Source of the DNA: Arthrobacter sp. Leaf69
Lineage (GTDB): Bacteria; Actinomycetota; Actinomycetes; Actinomycetales; Micrococcaceae
Direction of reading: 5' to 3'
NCBI RefSeq assembly: GCF_001422645.1
Contig: NZ_LMLR01000001.1
Location: 684,325-748,324 of the forward strand
DNA length: 64,000 nt
Positions within the stretch are counted from its first letter, which is position 1, and each line of letters starts with the position of its first letter. The notes under the pieces are model-generated. The model had not been told where the DNA came from, ran no database searches, and worked only from the letters and a program-made list of their open reading frames with translations. This document shows, piece after piece, positions 1-8,790 of the stretch. A program made the position numbers and the translations under genes.

Positions 1-1547
1 GCGGCGGAACGGCGTCCGGCAGCGCGGCCGGCGGAGGCACCATTACGTACGGCACCACCGACAAGGTTGTTACCCTCGACCCGGCCGGCTCGTACGACGC
101 CGGTTCTTTTATGGTGATGAACCAGATCTATCCGTTCCTGCTCAACTCCAAGCCGGGCACTGCTGACTCCACTCCGGACATTGCCGAGTCGGCTTCCTTC
201 ACGAGCCCCACCGAATACACCGTCAAGCTCAAGCCCGGCCTCAAGTTCGCCAACGGCCACGCACTGACGTCCTCCGACGTGAAGTTCTCGATCGACCGCG
301 TGGTCAGCATCGCGGATGACAACGGCCCGGCCTCGCTACTGGGCAACCTCGACTCGGTCACCGTCAAGGACGACACCACGGTGGTCTTCAAGCTCAAGGC
401 CGGCAATGACCAGGTCTTCCCGGGCGTCCTCGCAGCCAACGCCGGGCCGATCATCGACGAAGAGGTCTTCCCGGCGGACAAGCTGATGACCGACGACGAA
501 ATCGTCAAGGGCAAGCCCTTCGCAGGCCCCTACACGATCGAGAGCTACAAGAAGAACGAGCTCGTCGGCCTCAAAGTCAACCCGGACTACCAGGGCCTGC
601 TGGGCAAGCCGGCCAACGGCGGCGCCACGATCAAGTACTACGCCGATTCGAACAACCTCAAGCTGGACGTCCAGCAGGGCAACATCGACGTCGCGGGCCG
701 CAGCCTGACGGCCACCGACGCCGCGGACCTCGAAAAGGACTCCAAGGTCAAGGTCCACAAGGGTCCGGGCGGCGAGTTGCGCTACATCGTGTTCAACTTC
801 GACACCATGCCGTTCGGCGCCAAGAGCGCCGACGCCGATCCCGCGAAGGCTCTTGCCGTCCGGCAGGCCATGGCACACGTCGTCGACCGCGACGCGATCG
901 CCAGCCAGGTCTACAAGGACACGTACGTGCCGGCCTACTCCGTCGTTCCTGACGGCTTCGTCGGTGCCATCCAGCCGCTCAAGGAAATGTACGGCGACGG
1001 AAGCGGCAAGCCCAGCCTCGACAAGGCCAAGCAGGTCTTCGCTGACGCCGGAGTCACCGCGCCGGTCACCATCAAGCTCCAGTACAACCCGGACCACTAC
1101 GGCAAGTCTTCGGGCGACGAGTACGCCATGGTCAAGGAACAGCTGGAGAAGTCGGGCCTGTTCAAGGTTGAGCTGCAGTCCACCGAGTGGGTCACGTACA
1201 ACAAGGACCGCACCAAGGACGTCTACCCGGTCTACCAGCTCGGCTGGTTCCCGGATTACTCCGACGCCGACAACTACCTCACGCCGTTCTTCGTCCCCGG
1301 CAACTTCCTGAAGAACCACTACGAAAACCCGGCTGTCACGGACCTGATCAACAAGCAGTTGACCACCGTCGACAAGGCCGAGCGTGAAAAGGTCCTGGGC
1401 GAGGCCCAGACCGCCGTCGCCAAGGACCTGTCCACGCTGCCGCTGCTGCAGGGCGCCCAGCTGATGGTCGCCGGCAAGGACGTCAAGGGCGTTGACCAGA
1501 CCCTGGATGCTTCCTTCAAGACCCGCCTTGGTGTTATCTCCAAGTAG
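1..1547 (+). CDS. Peptide ABC transporter substrate-binding protein (SBP_bac_5), 5' partial
   Basis: Extracytoplasmic solute-binding lipoprotein of an oligopeptide/dipeptide importer (DppA/OppA class). The frame is open from base 3 with no start, so the signal peptide and lipobox lie outside the window; 514 residues are visible. The first visible residues are a Gly/Ala/Ser-rich stretch typical of the linker after a lipidated cysteine, followed by a complete SBP_bac_5-like fold ending in LDASFKTRLGVISK. It is the first gene of an importer operon: the two permeases and the fused ATPase follow on the same strand. The bound ligand cannot be read from sequence; peptides are the family norm. Confidence 0.93.
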   Translation, partial: GGTASGSAAGGGTITYGTTDKVVTLDPAGSYDAGSFMVMNQIYPFLLNSKPGTADSTPDIAESASFTSPTEYTVKLKPGLKFANGHALTSSDVKFSIDRVVSIADDNGPASLLGNLDSVTVKDDTTVVFKLKAGNDQVFPGVLAANAGPIIDEEVFPADKLMTDDEIVKGKPFAGPYTIESYKKNELVGLKVNPDYQGLLGKPANGGATIKYYADSNNLKLDVQQGNIDVAGRSLTATDAADLEKDSKVKVHKGPGGELRYIVFNFDTMPFGAKSADADPAKALAVRQAMAHVVDRDAIASQVYKDTYVPAYSVVPDGFVGAIQPLKEMYGDGSGKPSLDKAKQVFADAGVTAPVTIKLQYNPDHYGKSSGDEYAMVKEQLEKSGLFKVELQSTEWVTYNKDRTKDVYPVYQLGWFPDYSDADNYLTPFFVPGNFLKNHYENPAVTDLINKQLTTVDKAEREKVLGEAQTAVAKDLSTLPLLQGAQLMVAGKDVKGVDQTLDASFKTRLGVISK

Positions 1548-1578
1548 GTCAATCCCCATCCGGTTCTGACCAGCCAAC

Positions 1579-1609
1579 GAGGCGGGGCGCCCTCACGGCG
1601 TCCCGCCTC
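1579..1609 (+). terminator. Intra-operon hairpin between binding protein and permeases
   Basis: A 13-bp stem with one G:U pair (left arm 1579-1591 GAGGCGGGGCGCC, right arm 1597-1609) closes a 5-base loop. There is no T-run after it. It sits 32 bases behind the binding-protein stop and 67 before the permease start. This is the usual place for an mRNA-stabilising or attenuating hairpin that keeps binding-protein expression above that of the membrane components (inference). Confidence 0.55.
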
Positions 1610-1675
1610 TGGTGCTGATACAGGACAACCGATTCCGCGGCCCACAAGGTTCGCGGAACACACATTTAGGTACCA

Positions 1676-2767
1676 ATGACAACACTTATCGAGGCGCCGC
1701 CAACCGACGGCGAAGGCCTCCTGCCGATGAAGAAGAAATCGACCGGCGGGGGACTGGGCCGATACATCTTCATCCGGTTCTTCCTGATCTTCCCGACCAT
1801 CCTCATCCTGGTCACCATGGTGTTCTTCCTGATGCGCACCACCGGCGATCCGATTACCGCCGCCCTGGGCGGCAGGCTCCCGCCAGAACAGCTCGCGGAG
1901 AGAATCACCGCGGCCGGCTACGACCGGCCCATCTTCGTGCAGTACTTCGAGTACCTGTCCCAGCTCCTTACGGGCAACTTCGGTACCACCCTTTCTGACA
2001 ACCGCCCGGTCGCGGAGATGCTCGTCACATATGGCGCAGCCACCCTGGAACTGACCATCAACGCCCTGCTGGTCGCCCTGGTTGTGGGCATCCCGCTGGG
2101 ACTGATCGCCGCACACCGGCGCGACAAGGGCCCGGACGCCGGCCTGCGCGTCTTCGCGATCCTCTGCTACGCCACGCCGGTCTTCTTCTCGGGCCTGCTG
2201 TTCAAGCTGACCTTTTCGGTCTGGCTGGGCTGGCTGCCGGTCGCCGGACGCGCGACGCCCGCCACCGAGCTCGCCCTGACCTCGCTTGAGGCCCCCACGG
2301 GTATTTACTGGCTGGACGCCATCCGCAGCGGCAACATGGCAGCCCTGGCCGACGTCATGGCACATGCCGTCCTGCCTGCCCTCGCCCTCGGCCTGCTGAC
2401 CGCCGGCATCTTCCTGCGCCTGGTCCGGACCAACGTGATCGGCACGCTCGGCAAGGACTACGTCGAGGCCGGCCGCTCCCGCGGTGTCAGCGAATACCGT
2501 CTCCTGACCAAGCACGCCTACAAACCGGCCCTCATTCCCATCATCACCGTCATGGGGCTCCAGATCGCCGTGCTGCTGGGCGGCGCGGTGCTGACCGAGA
2601 CAACGTTCGAATGGAAAGGCCTGGGCTTCCAGCTCGCGACCTACCTGACAGCCCGCGACTTCGTGGCTGTCCAGGGCATCGTGGTCCTCCTTGCCGTGAT
2701 CGTGGCCGTGACCAACTTCTTCGTGGACATTGTCGCCGCGCTGATCGACCCTCGCGTGAGGTACTGA
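1676..2767 (+). CDS. Peptide ABC transporter permease, DppB/OppB type
   Basis: Inner-membrane permease of the importer, 363 residues, usual length for the DppB family. About six hydrophobic segments are visible: near residues 30-56, 122-148, 157-185, 222-250, 281-305 and 330-355. An EAA-type coupling loop (DYVEAGRSRGVSEYRLL) lies around residues 260-277, the ATPase contact site in this family, and the protein ends with the family's common tail DPRVRY. The ATG at 1676 lacks a strong Shine-Dalgarno sequence (only TTAGG upstream). The next gene begins 1 base after the stop, so translation is probably coupled. Confidence 0.95.
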   Translation: MTTLIEAPPTDGEGLLPMKKKSTGGGLGRYIFIRFFLIFPTILILVTMVFFLMRTTGDPITAALGGRLPPEQLAERITAAGYDRPIFVQYFEYLSQLLTGNFGTTLSDNRPVAEMLVTYGAATLELTINALLVALVVGIPLGLIAAHRRDKGPDAGLRVFAILCYATPVFFSGLLFKLTFSVWLGWLPVAGRATPATELALTSLEAPTGIYWLDAIRSGNMAALADVMAHAVLPALALGLLTAGIFLRLVRTNVIGTLGKDYVEAGRSRGVSEYRLLTKHAYKPALIPIITVMGLQIAVLLGGAVLTETTFEWKGLGFQLATYLTARDFVAVQGIVVLLAVIVAVTNFFVDIVAALIDPRVRY

Positions 2768-2768
2768 T

Positions 2769-3794
2769 ATGAGCACCACTGCTGTCAATGAACCCGTCAA
2801 GGACCCCCGAGGACCTTGGTTCCGGCGCCTGCCGATCATCTCGCAGTTCAACAAGAGCGTCGGACTGCAGCGGGGCATGCTCGTGGGAGGGCTCGTCCTG
2901 ACCGCGCTCTTCCTGCTGACCGCGATCTTCGCGCCCCTGATCGCGCCCTTCGGCTTCTCCCAGATTTCCGACGCGGAAGGCAACTTCCCGTCGCAGCAGC
3001 CACCGGGCGGGAAACATCTCTGGGGCACCACCGTCGGCAGCTATGACGTCTTCTCCCGGGTCGTGTGGGGGGCCCAGACGGCTGTCCTCGTGATTGTTGT
3101 GGCCGTGGTCATGTCGATCTTCATCGGTGTGATCCTGGGCCTGGTCAGCGGCTATATCGGCGGCGGGCTGGACCGGACCCTCGTGGTGATTGCGGACGCC
3201 ATCTACGCCTTCCCGCCCCTGCTCGTGGCCATCGTCATGGCGATTGCCATCAGCGGTGGCCGGTCCAGCCTCTGGGGCGGCATCCTCGCGGCGGCGATTT
3301 CCATCACGGTCGTCTTCATCCCGCAGTACTTCCGTGTCATCCGGGCTGAGACCATCCGGCTCAAGGCCGAACCGTTCGTGGAATCGGCGAAGGTTGTGGG
3401 CGCCTCCAACATCCGGATCATGCGCCTCCATGTCTTCAAGAACGCCACCCGCACCCTGCCCCTGATCTTCACCCTCAACGCCTCCGAGGCCATCCTCACC
3501 CTCGCCGGCCTGGGCTTCCTGGGCTTCGGCATTGAGCCGACGTCGGCCGCGGAGTGGGGCTTCGACCTCAACAAGGCCCTCGCGGACACCACATCCGGTA
3601 TCTGGTGGACCGGCGTGTACCCCGGCCTTGCCATTGTGCTGACCGTCCTCGGGCTGACCCTGGTCGGCGAGAGCATCAACGACCTCAACGACCCCCGCCT
3701 GCGGGGCCGCAAGAAGGCTGTCTCCGGCAAGGGCGGCCCGGATTCCACCACCGGCGCCCAGGCTGCACTCGACGCAGAAGTGAGAAGTTCATGA
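2769..3794 (+). CDS. Peptide ABC transporter permease, DppC/OppC type
   Basis: Second permease of the importer, 341 residues. It has an OppC-type N-terminal cytoplasmic segment, a first membrane span around residues 38-58 (GGLVLTALFLLTAIFAPLIA), a periplasmic loop, and a BPD_transp_1 domain. The EAA-type loop (EPFVESAKVVGASNIRIMR) is visible at about residues 200-218. The C-terminal DPRLRGRKK motif is usual for DppC. Its stop overlaps the start of the ATPase gene in an ATGA arrangement. Confidence 0.95.
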   Translation: MSTTAVNEPVKDPRGPWFRRLPIISQFNKSVGLQRGMLVGGLVLTALFLLTAIFAPLIAPFGFSQISDAEGNFPSQQPPGGKHLWGTTVGSYDVFSRVVWGAQTAVLVIVVAVVMSIFIGVILGLVSGYIGGGLDRTLVVIADAIYAFPPLLVAIVMAIAISGGRSSLWGGILAAAISITVVFIPQYFRVIRAETIRLKAEPFVESAKVVGASNIRIMRLHVFKNATRTLPLIFTLNASEAILTLAGLGFLGFGIEPTSAAEWGFDLNKALADTTSGIWWTGVYPGLAIVLTVLGLTLVGESINDLNDPRLRGRKKAVSGKGGPDSTTGAQAALDAEVRSS

Positions 3795-5494
3795 CCATCA
3801 ACATCGACAAGCCCGGCACAGGCGCCGGCCCGGTCCTCGACATCGACCACCTCAAGGTCACCTTCGCCACCGACGCCGGTGACGTGTACGCCGTCAAGGA
3901 CGTCAGCCTGCAGGTCAACCCCGGCGAGGTCGTGGCGATCGTGGGCGAATCCGGCTCCGGGAAGACCGTCACCGCCAAGACCATCCTTGGCCTGCTGCCG
4001 GAAACCGCCATCAGCTCCGGCGCGGTGCTGATCAACGGCAGCAACGTCATCAGCGTCAGCCCGGCGAAGCTCCGGGAGATCCGGGGCCGGGACGTGGCCA
4101 TGGTCTTCCAGGAACCGTCCACCGCCCTGAACCCGGTCTTTACGGTCGGCTGGCAGATCGCCGAAGGCATCCGCTCCCATGCCGGCCACGGGGGAGGTGC
4201 GCGGGTCAGCGCCAAGGAAGCTAAGACCCGCGCCATCGAAGCGCTCCGCAAGGTGGGCATCCCGGACCCGGAAACCCGGGTCAACTACTATCCGCACCAG
4301 TTCTCCGGCGGGCAGAAACAGCGCGTCGTCATCGCCGCGGCACTGGCTCTTAACCCGGGGCTCATCGTGGCCGACGAGCCGACCACTGCCCTGGACGTCA
4401 CGGTGCAGGCCGAAATCCTCGAACTCCTGCGGGATCTCCGGGACCAGTACGGCACCTCGATCGTGCTCATCACGCACAACATGGGTGTCGTGGCGGACCT
4501 CGCCGACCGTGTCGTCGTGATGTACCGGGGCGACGTCGTCGAAGAGGCGTCCTCGCGGGTGCTGTTCGCCGAGCCGAAGCAGGATTACACCAAGAAGCTT
4601 TTGGCCGCGGTCCCGCACCTGGGCCGGAACTCCGCCTCGGCCGGCATGACGGAGCGCGCCCACCAGGGCGGCAAGGTGCTGGTCGAGGCCAAGAACCTGA
4701 CCATCGAATACCCCGGCCGGCTGGGAAGCCCCGCTTTCAAAGCCGTGGACGGGGTCAACTTCACCCTGTCCGAGGGGGAGGTCTTCGGCCTCGTGGGGGA
4801 GTCCGGCTCCGGCAAGACGACGATCGGGCGGGCCATCGCCGGACTCAACCGGACCACCGGCGGCAGCCTGAAAGTCCTGGGCTACGAGATGCTCAACCTG
4901 AAGGAGCGCACGTTCAAGCCGCTGCGCAAGGAGATCGGGTTCGTGTTCCAGGACCCGGCCGCGTCCTTCAACCCGCAGCTGACCATCGGGGACTGCATTG
5001 CCGAACCCCTGATCATCCACACCAACCCGACCCCGGCCCAGGCCCGGCAACGTACCCGGGAACTGCTGGAAGCCGTCCAGCTGCCGGCAGCTTACGCCGA
5101 CCGGTTCCCGCATGAGCTCTCCGGCGGTCAGCGGCAGCGCGCCTCGCTCGCACGGGCGCTCATCCTGAACCCGAAGCTGCTGATCGCCGACGAGCCGACG
5201 TCGGCCCTGGACGTGTCGGTGCAGGCCGTGGTGCTGGAGCTGTTCAGGGACATCCAGGCCGAATTCGGCTTCGCCGCACTGTTCATCAGCCACGACCTCG
5301 CTGTCGTGGATATCCTGTCCCACTGGGTCGGGGTGCTCTACAAGGGCAAAATGGTGGAACAGGGCCTCGGTAACCAAGTGATGGGCAACCCGCAGCACGA
5401 GTACACGAAGAAGCTCATTGCCTCCCTGCCGGTACCGGATCCGGACGAGCAGGCCCGGCGCCGCGAGGAATTCCGCGCCGTCCTTCACGGCTAG
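3791..5494 (+). CDS. Fused double ABC ATPase of the peptide importer (DppD-DppF type)
   Basis: Cytoplasmic motor of the importer, 567 residues, carrying both nucleotide-binding domains that are separate DppD and DppF proteins in E. coli. The first domain has Walker A GESGSGKT at 52-59, signature SGGQKQR and Walker [13 protein letters not shown]. The second has GESGSGKT near residue 336, SGGQRQR and [12 protein letters not shown]. Each domain is followed by an oligopeptide-transporter C-terminal extension (EYTKKL-like). The frame stays open upstream to 3554 inside the permease gene, but ATG 3791 overlaps the permease stop (ATGA) and begins at the expected N-terminus, so it is taken as the start. 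Confidence 0.95.
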   Translation: MTINIDKPGTGAGPVLDIDHLKVTFATDAGDVYAVKDVSLQVNPGEVVAIVGESGSGKTVTAKTILGLLPETAISSGAVLINGSNVISVSPAKLREIRGRDVAMVFQEPSTALNPVFTVGWQIAEGIRSHAGHGGGARVSAKEAKTRAIEALRKVGIPDPETRVNYYPHQFSGGQKQRVVIAAALALNPGLIVADEPTTALDVTVQAEILELLRDLRDQYGTSIVLITHNMGVVADLADRVVVMYRGDVVEEASSRVLFAEPKQDYTKKLLAAVPHLGRNSASAGMTERAHQGGKVLVEAKNLTIEYPGRLGSPAFKAVDGVNFTLSEGEVFGLVGESGSGKTTIGRAIAGLNRTTGGSLKVLGYEMLNLKERTFKPLRKEIGFVFQDPAASFNPQLTIGDCIAEPLIIHTNPTPAQARQRTRELLEAVQLPAAYADRFPHELSGGQRQRASLARALILNPKLLIADEPTSALDVSVQAVVLELFRDIQAEFGFAALFISHDLAVVDILSHWVGVLYKGKMVEQGLGNQVMGNPQHEYTKKLIASLPVPDPDEQARRREEFRAVLHG

Positions 5495-5514
5495 GCCGCT
5501 CCGGCAACTGCCTG

Positions 5515-5560
5515 AAGGGACATGCCCGCCGTTCGCTGCGAACGGTGGGCATGTCCCTTT
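5515..5560 (+). terminator. Strong hairpin terminator of the peptide importer operon
   Basis: A 21-bp stem (left arm 5515-5535, right arm 5539-5559, one G:U pair) with a 3-base CTG loop, ending CCCTTT. It lies 20 bases behind the ATPase stop. The stem is nearly self-complementary and could also act on the opposite strand. Confidence 0.85.
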
Positions 5561-5647
5561 GTGCAGGTAGGGAAAGGGCACAGGAAGGTTCCCCGGGCAG
5601 CCGCCCAGGCGGCGCTTAACAGCAGAAGTGATTAGCGCAGGTGCCCC

Positions 5648-5653
5648 TAGACT
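5648..5653 (+). promoter_or_regulatory. -10 box for a leaderless chorismate mutase mRNA
   Basis: TAGACT fits the actinobacterial TANNNT -10 and ends exactly six bases before the ATG at 5660. This spacing puts the transcription start on or next to the A of the start codon. No Shine-Dalgarno sequence is present. No convincing -35 was found at 17-18 bp. Confidence 0.6.
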
Positions 5654-5659
5654 GGGTCA

Positions 5660-6127
5660 ATGACCGAGCAGAACCAGACTCATCCTGAAGCCGATTCCTA
5701 TGACCCCGAGGCCAGTTCGCTGGCCGGTCAGGTGGACCCCGCGGTGATGGCGGAGCTGTTGTCGATCCGCTCCAGCATCGACAACATCGATGCCACCCTT
5801 GTCTACCTGCTGGCCGAGCGCTTCAAGGCGACCCAGAAGGTCGGATTCCTGAAAGCCACCCACAAGCTTCCCGCTGGAGACCCGGGCAGGGAGACGGCGC
5901 AGATCGCACGGCTGCGGCGCCTCGCTGCCGAGGCCCACCTGGACCCGGCCTTTGCTGAGAAGTTCCTCAATTTCATCATCGGCGAGGTCATCCGGCACCA
6001 CGAAGCCATCGCCGAAGGCCACGAGGCGGCACTGGCCGCCGATCACCAGGCCACGCAGTCCTTGCGCCCCCGGCCCGCCGGTGAAGCAACCGGCCCCGCC
6101 GGCCCGACCATCTCCGCCACCGCCTAG
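5660..6127 (+). CDS. Chorismate mutase, AroQ class
   Basis: Converts chorismate to prephenate at the branch to phenylalanine and tyrosine. The protein has 155 residues: an acidic N-terminal tail of about 28 residues, then a single all-helical CM_2 domain. Active-site positions of the AroQ type are visible: R37 in LLSIRSSIDNIDATL, R54 and K60 in AERFKATQKVGFLK, and the DPGRE loop at 74-78. No ACT or prephenate dehydratase domain is fused. The mRNA appears leaderless from TAGACT. A MetE-like gene begins 2 bases after the stop, so the two are probably co-transcribed. Confidence 0.93.
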   Translation: MTEQNQTHPEADSYDPEASSLAGQVDPAVMAELLSIRSSIDNIDATLVYLLAERFKATQKVGFLKATHKLPAGDPGRETAQIARLRRLAAEAHLDPAFAEKFLNFIIGEVIRHHEAIAEGHEAALAADHQATQSLRPRPAGEATGPAGPTISATA

Positions 6128-6129
6128 CC

Positions 6130-7173
6130 GTGGCCGCACCTCAGACAGCGCAGCCGGAGCAGGTTACCGCCACCGCACTGGGCCCCTGGCCCGGCGAGGA
6201 CCCGGTTGAGGCCGCGCGCATCATCCGTGGTGAGCTTGGCAGCCCGCACCTGCCCTTCCTTGCGGAACTGCCGGACCGGGGCGTCGGTTCCGATGCGCTG
6301 GGCCGGACCGCTTCCCTGCTGGTGGACCTCTCCGTGGACGTGCAGCCCTACGGCTGGCGGATCGTGGACCGGCCCGGCAAGGACTTCAGGCGGGCACGCT
6401 CGGCACTGTCCACCGACATCAACATCCTCGCAGACGTGATCGGCGCCGAGGACACCCCGGCGCTGGACATCAAAGTCCAGCTCCGGGGCCCGCTCAGTCT
6501 CGCCGCGGGCCTGCATCTGCACAACGGCGAGCGTGCCCTGATCGACCACGGTGCCCGGCGCGACCTCGCGGCCTCCCTGGCGGCGGGTGCCGGCGGCTAC
6601 CTCAGCCGCGTCGCTGCCGCGGCCCCCGGGGCCCGCATCGTGGTCCAGATCGACGAGCCGGAGATCGCCTCGGTGCTGGCCGGCACCATTCCCACGTCCA
6701 GCGGCTACCGGACCCTGCGCTCCGTGCCGGGCAGGGAAGCCACCGATGCGTGGCAGCTGGTCATCGATGCCCTGCGGGCGGCCGGCGCCGTCGAGGTGGT
6801 GGTCGCCGTCCCGGAAGTCGAGGCGCCCTTCGACCGGATCCTGGCGGCCGGGGCGGACGGGATCGCCGTGCCCCTGCGCGCGCTGACCTCGCGCCAGTGG
6901 GAAACCCTCGCCGGCGCGGTGGAGGCGGGCAAACGGCTGTGGGCCGGTGCTGTCGATGTCTCCGACGTCACTGCTGCGCCGCCCCGCGTCGCCGACGTCG
7001 TGGAGACCGTCTGGCGGCCCTGGCGCCAACTGGGCCTGCCGGCCTCGACCCTCAGTGCCCTGCGGGTCACGCCCTCGGGCGGGCTGGCCGGCCATTCGCC
7101 GTCGTCCGCGACGGCTGTGCTGACGCGGCTGACCCAGGTCGCCGACGGCCTCAACCAGCTCGCGCTTGGCTAG
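6130..7173 (+). CDS. MetE-like (cobalamin-independent methionine synthase family) protein
   Basis: 347-residue protein of the UROD/MetE-like superfamily, resembling the short actinobacterial proteins annotated as B12-independent methionine synthase (for example M. tuberculosis Rv3015c, from memory). The start is GTG 6130; the N-terminus TATALGPWPGEDPVEAARII is characteristic of the group. It corresponds to only one barrel, about half of a full MetE (about 750 residues), so it is unlikely to act as a classical two-domain methionine synthase. The methyl donor and acceptor are unknown. It converges with the next gene, with 18 bases between stops. Confidence 0.8.
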   Translation: MAAPQTAQPEQVTATALGPWPGEDPVEAARIIRGELGSPHLPFLAELPDRGVGSDALGRTASLLVDLSVDVQPYGWRIVDRPGKDFRRARSALSTDINILADVIGAEDTPALDIKVQLRGPLSLAAGLHLHNGERALIDHGARRDLAASLAAGAGGYLSRVAAAAPGARIVVQIDEPEIASVLAGTIPTSSGYRTLRSVPGREATDAWQLVIDALRAAGAVEVVVAVPEVEAPFDRILAAGADGIAVPLRALTSRQWETLAGAVEAGKRLWAGAVDVSDVTAAPPRVADVVETVWRPWRQLGLPASTLSALRVTPSGGLAGHSPSSATAVLTRLTQVADGLNQLALG

Positions 7174-7191
7174 GGCAGGGGCGGCACCGCC

Positions 7192-7905
7192 TTAGCTGCG
7201 CCCTTCCCAGCGGTCCGGCCTGGCGCGGTCCGGAAGGTACCCCGGGGCCGACAGGCCGCCGGGGTACGGTTCCAGCCGATAGTCGAAGTGCCCGGCATAG
7301 ACCAGGACCAGCCCCAGCTGCGGCTGGATCACCTTCACCTGGATCCTGTGCTTTCCTGCCGCGCCCTCGTCCGGCGACCACCACTGTTCGGCGTAGGCCT
7401 TGGCGTCCAGGGCGGCCGGCAGGGGAATCCGCAGCGGTCCCAGGAAGAGACGCGAGGCCTCTGACACTCCCCGGAGCCTGCCCCCGGCGGTGACGCTGAG
7501 GTTGAGGTCCGTGACAAGCCGCCGGTAACGCCCGACGTAGTCCACCAGGCCGTGGCGGGTGCTGGATTCATCGAAGCTGGTGGTGTCGTGGAACAACCGG
7601 GTAATGTCCGGGAAAAAGATCTCGCGCCGGGCGGTGAGGCTGGAGCGGCCGAACGGGTCCACGTGGGCGTGGTTCTCGATCCGGAACCGGACGCCCTCGC
7701 CGTACTCCGGGAAAAAGGACTCCTCGCCGCTGGCCAGGCGCAGCAGCGGGCGGAGCCACTTCTGCCGGCAGCCAACCACCTCGAACACTCCTTCGCCGAC
7801 GCCGTAGCGGCCGGAACCCGGAGCCAGCGCGAAGTACTCCTGCAGCTGCGGCTGCAACCGGGCAAAGTCAGCGCCGAGCGCACGCTCGTAGATTGGGGTG
7901 CTCAC
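7192..7905 (-). CDS. DUF4166-like protein of unknown function
   Basis: 237 residues, no signal peptide and no membrane segment. The opening IYERALGADFARLQPQLQEY matches what I recall of DUF4166, a domain found alone or fused to sugar-nucleotide epimerase-like proteins. The rest is rich in beta-strand-like alternation (FRIENHAHVDPFGRSSL, RIQVKVIQPQLGLVLVYAG). The start is GTG at 7905, supported by AGGAGG ending 5 bases upstream. It is divergent from mtrA with 173 bases between. No catalytic residue can be assigned. DUF1990-type proteins were considered and fit less well. Confidence 0.7.
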   Translation of the reverse strand: MSTPIYERALGADFARLQPQLQEYFALAPGSGRYGVGEGVFEVVGCRQKWLRPLLRLASGEESFFPEYGEGVRFRIENHAHVDPFGRSSLTARREIFFPDITRLFHDTTSFDESSTRHGLVDYVGRYRRLVTDLNLSVTAGGRLRGVSEASRLFLGPLRIPLPAALDAKAYAEQWWSPDEGAAGKHRIQVKVIQPQLGLVLVYAGHFDYRLEPYPGGLSAPGYLPDRARPDRWEGRS

Positions 7906-8078
7906 AGAATCCTCCTGGGTTGCTGGCCGGTTGGCGGGCTCCTGCCAGCATGCGGTACTGGCGGCAGTTTGTCACAGCGCCCCCGCGGGCGGCACCGGGA
8001 GTGCTCCGGACACGGTCGGCGCCATGCCCGGGCACCGGTGAATACGACAAAGCCATTTCAATAGGGGAATATATACAT

Positions 8079-8753
8079 ATGAAGGCACGCATTCTGGTAG
8101 TGGACGATGACGAGGCGCTGGCCGAGATGATCGGTATTGTGTTGCGCAATGACGGGTTCGAGCCCGTCTTCTGCGCTGACGGCGCGCAGGCGATGGACGT
8201 GTTCCGCTCCGCCAAGCCGGATCTCGTGCTGCTGGATCTGATGCTCCCGGGCATGGACGGCATTGAAGTCTGCCGACAGATCCGTGCCGACTCCGATGTG
8301 CCGATCGTGATGCTCACCGCCAAGGCAGACACCTCCGATGTGGTCCGCGGCCTCGAGTCCGGGGCCGATGACTACGTGCCGAAGCCGTTTAAACCGGCCG
8401 AGCTCGTCGCCCGGGTCCGGGCCCGGCTCCGGCCCGGCGACCAGAAGGCGCCGGAGACGCTGCGTATCGCCGATGTCACCATCGACGTTGCCGGACACCT
8501 CGTCAGCCGGGGCACCGAGCGCATTTCGCTGACACCGCTGGAATTCGACCTGCTGGTGGCTCTGGCCCGTAAACCCTGGCAGGTCTTCACCCGGGAACTC
8601 CTCCTGGAGCAGGTCTGGGGCTACCGGCACGCTGCCGACACGCGGCTGGTCAACGTCCACGTCCAGCGGCTGAGGTCGAAGATCGAACGCGACCCGGAAG
8701 CCCCCGAAGTTGTATTGACGGTCCGTGGTGTCGGCTATAAAGCAGGGTCCTGA
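8079..8753 (+). CDS. mtrA: MtrA, OmpR-family response regulator
   Basis: DNA-binding response regulator of the essential actinobacterial MtrAB system controlling cell division, wall remodelling and osmotic response. It has 224 residues: receiver domain 1-118 with acidic triad D9-D11, phosphoacceptor D53 (VLLDLMLPGMDG), T80 and K102; then a winged-helix Trans_reg_C domain ending in HVQRLRSKIERDPEAP and VRGVGYKAGS. The frame is open to 7893, but ATG 8079 gives the family N-terminus MKARILVVDDDEALAE and has AGGGG 11 bases upstream. It is followed by mtrB and lpqB, the conserved order. Confidence 0.96.
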   Translation: MKARILVVDDDEALAEMIGIVLRNDGFEPVFCADGAQAMDVFRSAKPDLVLLDLMLPGMDGIEVCRQIRADSDVPIVMLTAKADTSDVVRGLESGADDYVPKPFKPAELVARVRARLRPGDQKAPETLRIADVTIDVAGHLVSRGTERISLTPLEFDLLVALARKPWQVFTRELLLEQVWGYRHAADTRLVNVHVQRLRSKIERDPEAPEVVLTVRGVGYKAGS

Positions 8754-8790
8754 ACCGTCGGACGGCCCCCTTGGAAGAGGTCCGGGGCCG

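Noticed and set aside
3554-3790. N-terminal extension of the peptide ATPase
   Set aside because: The extra residues are a shadow of the permease gene; ATG 3791 with ATGA overlap gives the family N-terminus.
3203-5581. 792-codon minus-strand frame opposite the permease and ATPase genes
   Set aside because: It crosses the operon's terminator and is antisense to intact ABC motifs.
6100-6135. Cobalamin or SAM riboswitch before the MetE-like gene
   Set aside because: Only 2 bases separate the stop and start codons, and no riboswitch core was seen upstream of the chorismate mutase gene either.
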